DNA of 64,000 nucleotides from Pollenia angustigena (Eukaryota > Arthropoda > Insecta > Diptera > Polleniidae). The stretch covers positions 234,289,127-234,353,126 of the forward strand of contig OV884056.1 of NCBI GenBank assembly GCA_930367215.1. The letters are read 5' to 3'. Within the stretch, counting starts at the first letter, position 1. Each line of letters opens with the position of its first letter. The notes beneath the pieces were generated by a model. It searched no databases, was not told the origin of the DNA, and saw only the letters and a program-made list of their open reading frames with translations. This document shows, piece after piece, positions 57,135 to 64,000 of this stretch. The position numbers were made by a program, and so were the translations under genes.

Positions 57135-57251
57135 AGTGCTGGGATACTAACGATATTTTCTACTATCGATATTCATATTTTTCCTATCGATATTTTCCAT
57201 AGTTTAAGACTATCGATAAAAACGATAGTCTATCGATAGTTTCCCGTCACT
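57135..57251. mobile_element. Small hAT-like MITE carrying four TATCGATA sites
   Basis: AGTGCTGGGATACTAACGAT at the left and the inverse of CTATCGATAGTTTCCCGTCACT at the right. TATCGATA, the DRE motif bound by DREF in Drosophila, occurs at 57164, 57185, 57211 and 57231. Confidence 0.6.
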
Positions 57252-58377
57252 AAAAATAAATAGGTGCAAAATCAACAAATTGTTTGCTTGATTCTATGAA
57301 TTTCGTGATAAGAGACAATTTTTAATTTTTTCTGTGTACATTTTATATAAAACTTAACCCGGTGCGCTTCGCTACACTCCTTTAACCACTTCTTCAGTTG
57401 CGAGATATTTAATATATGCATCCTATGGGAGGTATTTCCCCCCTGCGCCTACCCGCTTTTTTTATTTTTAAAAGTGTAGTAGGCCATAAGAGTGACTTCT
57501 GCAAAATTTGCACATTCTCACTATAACAGTTCTTAAGATATGCGATATTAAACATTGGCGTCCTATGGGGTACCACTTCCCCCGCTGCTATTTTATTTTA
57601 ATTTTGGGGCTAAGAAAAGTTCAACAAAATGCGTGCAGCGGCACTTATTAATATTTCTATCTGATTGGTACTGCTCCTCCTCTGTCTACCCCGCCCATTT
57701 TTAATTGAAATTTAAAGTTTGCCATAAAAGTAGCTTTAACCACGTTTGAAGACTCTCCCTTTAATAGTTCTTCATTAGAGCTATATTTCATATATGCAAC
57801 CTATGGCAGGTATTTACCACCTGCGCCTACCCGCTTTATTTTTGTTTTCAATAGTGTAGTATGCCATAAGAGTGTCTTCTATAAAGTTTGAACATTCTCA
57901 CTATATGCGATATTAAATATTGGCGTCCTATGGGAGGTACCACTTCCCCCGCTGCTATTTTATTTCAATTTTGGGGCTCAGAAGATCATACTATAAAAAG
58001 TTTAACAAAATGCGTACAGCGGCTCTTAAAATATGCGATATTTAATATTGGCATCCAATGGGGGGTACCGATTGCCCTGCCCCTATCGAAACAATAATTA
58101 GCCTATTTTATTTTTAGGGCTAACGTGACGTTACTGTACAAATTTCAGGAAAATCGGTTCTGTAGTTTAGGAGTCTATAAGCCAACAAACAAACAAACAA
58201 ACATACAAACATTTTTCATTTTTATATACATACTAGCTTAACCCGTTGCGCTTCGCTTCACTGCTTTAACCACCTTTGAAGACTCTCCCTTTAATAGTTC
58301 TTCAGTAGAGAGATATTTAATTTTATTTTTAAAAGTGTAGTATACCATAAGAGTGACTTCTACAAAGTTTGAACATT

Positions 58378-58984
58378 CCCAGCAAAAACTTTGCTTACAA
58401 AGTAAGCAGAAAAATAATGAGAATTTGACGAGCCGACTACTTACTTTTCTACTAGAAAAAGTACTTATTTTTGTTCGAGATGTCCCAAAAGTAATCCTTT
58501 ATAATTTAGCCTATTATAATCTAAAAAATAATATGTTTTTTTTATACTTAAAATTTTTATAAAAATATATAGTTACACAAAGTCAATAAAGTAAAATTTT
58601 TTTTATTTTTTTTTTAATTTTTTTTTTTTTTAATTATTTTATTTTTATTTTTTTTTATTCTATTTTACTTTATTTAATTTTTTTTTTCTGTCTCTGGCGG
58701 GATTTGATCCCGCAACCTCGGTGCTGATAGACTAGCTCTCCACCAGCTAGTCTACCGGGGCAGTGTAGTTTTTGTATTAAAAAACTATGTTTTTTGACTA
58801 TAATGACTATAATGACATTTTTATTGTCATAATGAAAATATAAATTTTTCTGTATATTTAAGATATAATAATAAAGTTATTATTTAATATATAACTAATA
58901 ATCCAAAAAGTGGCGAATAAAGCTACAAAGTAATGAATTCTTGAAGTCATTAAAAGTAGGATTGTAAGTAAAGTTTTTGCTGGG
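58378..58984. mobile_element. TIR element, CCCAGCAAAAACTTTRCTTAC ends, inside the Helitron-like array
   Basis: CCCAGCAAAAACTTTGCTTA and the inverse at the right interrupt the array unit GAACATT/CTCACTATAACAG; 2-3 bp (TT or TTC) are duplicated. It carries the tRNA-like sequence at 58690-58763 and T-rich tracts. Confidence 0.75.
58690..58763 (-). ncRNA. tRNA-like SINE head
   Basis: On the minus strand CCCCGGTAGACTAGCTGGTG, a perfect 10-bp stem (58728-58737 with 58745-58754), then GCGGGATCAAATCCCGC, a canonical T-arm with 5-bp stem and 7-nt loop. It is followed on the minus strand by about 100 nt of A-rich sequence (58590-58688), like a SINE tail. No functional anticodon arm. Confidence 0.55.
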
Positions 58985-60551
58985 TTCTTACTATAACAGT
59001 TCTTGAGATGAGAGATATTAAACATCATCGTTCTATGGGGGGTAGCACTTCTCCCGCTGCTATATTATTTGAATTTTGGTGCTCAGAAGATCCTACTGCA
59101 AAAAGTTCAACAAAATGCGTGCAGCGGCTCTTATTAATATTTCTATATATGAGGGGTACTGCTTCTACTCTGTCTACCCCGCCCATTTTTATATTGAAAT
59201 TTATAGTTTACCATAATAGTAGCTTTAAACACGTTTGAAGACTCTCCCTTTAATATTTCTTCAGTTGAGCAATATTTAATACATGCATCCTACGGGAGGT
59301 GTTTCCCCCTGCGCCTTCCCGCTTTATTTTTATTTTCAAAAGTGTAGTACACCATAAGAGTGACTTCCACAAAGTTTGAACATTCTCACTACAACAGTTC
59401 TTAAGATATGCGATATTAAACATTGGCGTCCTATGGTGGGTACCACTTCCCCCGCTGCTATTTTGTTTAAATTTTGGGGTTCAGAAAATCATACTATCAA
59501 AGGTCCAACAAAATGTGTGCAGTGGCTCTTATTAATATTTCTATCTATGAGGGGTACTGCTCCTCCCCTGTCTACCCCGCCTATTTTTATATTGAAATTT
59601 ATAGTTTGCCCTAATAGAAGCTCTAACCACGTTTGAAGACTTTCTCTTTAAAAGTTCTTCAGTTGAGCGATATTTAATATATGCATACTATGGGAGGTAT
59701 TTCCCCCATGCGCCTTCCCGCTTTATTTTTATTTTCGAAAGTGTAGTATACCATAAGTGTGACTTCTACAAAGTTTGAACATTCTAACTTTAATAGTTTT
59801 TAAGATATCCGATTTTAAAGATTGGCGTCCTATGGGGGGTAACACTTTCCCAGCTGCTATTTTGTTTTAATTTTGGGGCTCAGAAGATCCTACTACCAAA
59901 AGTTCAACAAATTGCTTGCAGCGGCTCTTATTAATATTGCTATCTATGAGGGGTACTGCTCCTCCTCTGTCTACCCCGCCCATTTTTATATTGAAATTTA
60001 TATTTTACCATAATAGTAGCTTTAACCACGTTTGAAGATTGTTCCTTTAATAGTTCTTCAGTTGAGCGATATTTAATATATGCATCCTATGGGAGGTATT
60101 TCCCCCCCTGCGCCTACCGCTTTATTTTTATTCTCAATAGAGTAGTATACCATAAGAGTGACTTCTACAAAGTTTGAACATTCTCACTATAACAGTTCTT
60201 AAAATATGCTATATTAAACATTGGCGTCCTATGGGGGAACCACTTCCCCCGCTACTATTTTATTTAAATTTTGGGGCTTAGGAGATCCTACTACCAAAAG
60301 TTCAACAAAATGCGTGCAGCGGCTCTTAAGATATGCGATATTTAATATTGGCATCCAATGGGGGGTACCAATTCCCCTGCCCCTATCGAAAAAATAAGTA
60401 GCCTATTTTATTTTTAGGGCTCACATGATGTTACTGTAAAAATTTCAGGAAAATCGGTTCAGTAGTTTAGGAGTCTATAAGCCAACAAACAAACAAGCAA
60501 ACAAACATACAAACATTTTTCATTTTTATATACATATGTATACGTATATAG

Positions 60552-62029
60552 ATTCTGCGCAAGAATATTTTCCTTAGATTTAACTCCTGTGATTTTATTG
60601 AATTCTTTGCACTGTGCAACACATTTATAACAAAAACCAATTAGCCAAAGTGAAATGTTTAATATGATTTTTATTTTATACGCACTCTCTACACACAGGC
60701 GTTTATTGTGTTCATGTGTTTAAGTATTTCACATCTATCTAATTTTCTATCACTTGCTTTTCATGTCAAAACTGTCAAATGAAAAATATATTTAGTTTCA
60801 AACCTTCTTTATGATTGGATTGTATCTTATTGTTATTGTAGTTGTTGGTTTGCATTAGTATTCGTTATATTCGTATTATTATTTCGCCTATTTTGCTGGT
60901 TATTTCCTCTAATTTGATTTTGTCATATTTCTGTTACGGAGTGTTGTCATATAAGGGGATTTATCTTCAGATTGGAGATTTGATTTAGGAAATTTGGGGA
61001 ATAAATTTAATTTGGAGATTGGGGAATTTGTTAAGGAAATTTTTAATGTTTTGGGAATATTTTTTTGAGTTTCATTTTAACATTTAGGCAAATTCTTTAT
61101 TTATTTTTGTTATGTTGCAATTTTAGGCTTTTGTAATGTTTAATAAAAATTCGGTCACAAGAGAGGACAAACAAGTTAAATCTATTTCTAATAAAAATTA
61201 CATACATATGTATACCATAACTTATATGTACATATGAATGTATTAAAAGCCTGCACAAATCAACTAAAAAAATCAAAACACACTTGATTTTTCAAGTGGT
61301 TGCACATAACGTACGTACACAAAAAGATATGTGTTTAACAGTTCAAAACACTCAAACACACTGCATGAGAAAACCCAAGTCAAATACACAACACGAGTTG
61401 TTTAGTGAAAGTGACTATGCAAATTAACAAGTGGACTTGAAAACTATCAATTCGTTTTGCTAGTTTTAATAGACTTTTGTTGTTTGTGACTATGGTATAC
61501 CTAAATGTGCACAAAAAGAAACAGAAGTGTTGCAAAGAGAGAGAGAGAGTACGTCTACTACTTAGTTAAGATCTTAACTACATATGTGTTTTGTTTTGAT
61601 TTTTTTTTACAACAATAATCCACATGTCCTGAAAGGAAAGAAGCCGAACTGCACAACAGTTGTTGTTAAAAACGCATCGGAGCGAATGAATTAAAAATTT
61701 TGATGCATTAAGATGACTTGTAAGTGGTCTTGTTATAGGCAGGCCTCTAGTATTTTATTATTTACATGTCTCATATTTGTTCAAGGAAATTTGAGGTCAG
61801 AGTTGAAATTACCCCAGCCTTCCCCAAAGAATAATTATTTTACACGAGTTTTTCGGCAAAGAGCTTAAAATTTTTGAAATATTTTTATACAGTTATGGCC
61901 AAAAATAAATTACCAAATTAAAATTTCTTTTATCAATTAATTCTGAATAATTTTTAGCATTTTATAAATGGATCATCGCTAAAATTTTTAAAAACTTGAA
62001 AAAATTATTCAAAAAAAATATATAAACAT
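60552..62029. other. Mostly single-copy-looking non-coding DNA
   Basis: (GA)n at 61539-61550. No gene or element recognised. Confidence 0.4.
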
Positions 62030-62273
62030 TTTTTTTTATTTTTCGAATTTATTCTGTGAGTTAAATTTCAGTTATGTATTTTGTAAAGCTTTTTTGTAAT
62101 AGTTCTATTCCATTAATTTTTCAGAAATGACTTTATACACTACCAGACTATTATATTGTATTTTCTTTTTTACATTTTACCTTAGCCTTCCGTTGGAAAG
62201 CAATGAGGTATATTGAATGTACAGAAAAATTTACAATTATTAGACACCAGCAGAATGTAATGCATTTTCTGGC
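62030..62273 (+). mobile_element. Truncated copy of the AAAGCTTTTTTGTAATAG foldback
   Basis: It matches 17215-17440 closely, from TTTTTCGAATTTATTCT to CACCAGCAGAATGTAATGC, then stops. The right arm is missing. Confidence 0.8.
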
Positions 62274-62489
62274 CCGCTACGGCCGTCGTCAGCATTCTTT
62301 GTGTCTCACTGGATAGTGTTACTTTATAAATTGAATGTATTTAACTCAAGAATGATGACGAAGTTCGTAGTAGTTCCTGAGTGCTGGTCCTAACAGTAAA
62401 AAAAAAAAATTTTCTTAAGATCAGTTTGTTACATGAATAGATTTTATTCATAATTTTTATATATTTTATTTTAGTCAATAAATTGAAAA

Positions 62490-62617
62490 ACCCCGATTAT
62501 TCGCATTTATTTTATTTAAACCCCATTAAATCGAAACCCCGCTAAATCAATAACCCCTATAATTCGTAAGAAATGGCCGGTACCTTGCGATTACGAATTA
62601 TCGGGATTCTACTGTAA
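62490..62617 (-). mobile_element. pogo/Tigger-like terminal fragment
   Basis: Minus strand TACAGTAGAATCCCGATAAT then TCGTAA matches the usual pogo-type end (CAGTAGAAYCYCGATAAYTCG). Repeats of it (GAATTATAGGGGTT, CGAATAATCGGGG) follow. One end only. Confidence 0.6.
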
Positions 62618-63302
62618 CATTTTTTAACGTCTTAGGAAATAACTTTCTGACACACTCAAAGCGTATATTTATTATTTTATTTACTAAGTATGAGATCATA
62701 CGGCTAATGTCTTATTGACAAGATTCTTTCTTTTTCTTCTTTGAACATGAATTGGCGTTCAAATGATTATTGTCATGTTGACGACATGTTTTTTATTTTG
62801 TATAGTCGTGCGTATGGATGTGTGCTTTTTTGATATTGAAAACAATAACAAAAGTACATGCATCTGTGTTCTCGTTTCTTTTCCCCTCGTCCCTCTCGCC
62901 TATAAAGTAGCAAGTATGTCAATAAGACTTGAGCCGTATGAACACAGACTTCTTACCATGTTTCCGAAAAATTTTGTTAATTTTTTTACCGAGGGTGGAT
63001 AAATAGTTAAAAGTGCACCGTTGTAGAATGCTTTTGATTCACAATAAGAAGCATTTTTTTATAAACAACGTCTATATCAGTCAAATGTATGTCAAGGTTC
63101 ATGCAAAAAATAGCATCAACCTCTTACAAACCTTTTAATTTCATTAGGTCTTTCTGTAATCTTTAGGACAAAGTGTTTTTCAAATTGTATGTTGTAGTAT
63201 CTAACACGAGTTTCCAAATTTTGTTTCTTTCTTTAGGTTTCCCCGCACTTCAAGGGTATATTAACCAACACATATTGAAAAAAATTGTGTTAATCACCTA
63301 AT
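62618..63302. other. Non-coding DNA
   Basis: Short frame at 62763-63002 has no motif and no splice context I trust. Nothing else seen. Confidence 0.4.
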
Positions 63303-63532
63303 AAACATATCGCTCCGTCATTGCCACATAGTCATATCTCAAAAATTCAAAAATTTTAAGTTATTTTAGCAAAGTATTCCTTCATGCCTTCTCGTAAATT
63401 ATCTCAAACTGAACCGAAGTTATAGCAAAATATATCTTTAAATCGGGACATTTTGAAAACTTTAATCGCATTTTGCGAAGTTCATTTGTTTTTGTAGATA
63501 TGACTATGTTGCAATAAAGGAGCGATATGTTT
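63303..63532. mobile_element. MITE, AAACATATCGCTCC ends
   Basis: AAACATATCGCTCC and GGAGCGATATGTTT are inverted and extend through ATTGCMACATAGTCATATCT on each side. TA-type borders. Confidence 0.75.
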
Positions 63533-64000
63533 AGGTATCTGCTATTTTTAAGACTTGTCCATGGACAATTAAACTTTACTACCTGCATCTTATTATGATT
63601 TAATGTTCTTTATTAACGTTTCACTTCACTTATTTTATTAATTATCTACTGTTGCACTGCCTATTCTGCTTTAAGTAGATTTATTGCATCAGGAGACATT
63701 GATTTACGTAGGTACTCACTTCTTGTAATTGATATAATCGACAACCCACCACAGATGCTAATTTTAAGAGAAAAGAAAACTAAATTTCAAAGTATGAATA
63801 GCTGTTTTCTTAAACTATGAGGAATTTTTTTATTTCCCGGGATCCCGCATGAAAAATTCCGGGAAAGCGGAAGCCTAGCACAGCCATTATGATCGTGGTT
63901 TATGTTGTAGCAGTTGTTGCTGCTGCTTCTCTCAACAATGTATGATTTTGAATTTATATGACAATCTCAAACAACGTTAGTTACGCACCATTAACATTTT
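63533..64000. other. Non-coding DNA at the window edge
   Basis: A TTGCTGCTGCTTCT stretch near 63918. No gene seen. Confidence 0.4.

Larger units (their letters stand above)
57352..60551 (-). mobile_element. Two tandem Helitron-like elements with ~400-bp internal repeats
   Basis: On the minus strand the right element (60551-58231) starts TCTATATACG, has ATAAAAATGAAAAATGTTTG, TAAACTACTGAACCGATTTT and ends GGGTTAAGCTAG. The left element follows at once and ends near 57352 with a decayed GGGTTAAG end. Between the ends are repeats with period about 380-400 bp: CCTATGGGAGGTATTTCCCC-like at about 57420, 57800, 59287, 59690 and 60087. No rolling-circle replicase. Several similar small open frames here are repeat copies. 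Confidence 0.65.

Noticed and set aside
57888..59636. Three similar plus-strand frames suggesting a small gene family
   Set aside because: They are translations of the ~400-bp tandem units and differ by frame breaks.

Overview
This window looks like a stretch of a calyptrate-type fly genome (house fly or blow fly relatives). The DNA is strongly AT-rich, packed with degraded transposons of insect families, and carries one conserved protein-coding exon with good splice sites. That exon (30800-31879, minus strand) carries the N-terminal transmembrane anchor that I recognise from Drosophila CG31145, the FAM20C-type secretory-pathway protein kinase. Exons for the kinase domain were not seen, so the flanking DNA on one or both sides is probably long intron. 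No rRNA, canonical tRNA, CRISPR array or bacterial-type operon was seen.

Almost everything else is transposon sediment, and its value lies in nesting and target-site duplications (TSDs). 1-6.4 kb: a palindromic foldback element broken by a 5'-truncated Jockey-type LINE and by a fly interspersed repeat, which itself holds a hAT-like element with an 8-bp TSD. 7.6-12 kb: a MITE with a tRNA-like core, a large foldback with another TIR element and a GC-rich minisatellite inside it, a small MITE, and an uninterrupted copy of the first foldback. 12.6-15.5 kb: a mariner-like transposase remnant and an RTE-like LINE remnant. 16-28 kb: several MITEs, two further copies of the fly repeat each interrupted by larger TIR elements, and a palindromic pair of tRNA-like cores. 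28-30.7 kb: a conserved repeat module, one copy split by a hAT-like element whose empty site can be read at 46.5 kb.

30.8-31.9 kb: the kinase exon. 33-41.8 kb: a TA-flanked MITE, a Tc3-like transposase start, a four-level nest (hAT in hAT, with two foldbacks and a minisatellite inside), and a Helitron-like element. 42-53 kb: more MITEs, LINE RNase H debris beside a second mariner-like remnant, and scattered repeats. 54-64 kb: MITEs, a tiny hAT-like element with four DREF-type TATCGATA sites, a two-element Helitron-like array with about 400-bp internal repeats, a tRNA-like SINE-type sequence inside a TIR element, and a pogo-like end.

The kinase exon is the only sequence that looks under protein-level constraint. 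No transposase or reverse transcriptase here is intact, so every element is a fossil or depends on enzymes encoded elsewhere. Coordinates of elements with a stated TSD are good to the base if the TSD is right; other repeat borders were judged by eye and are approximate.
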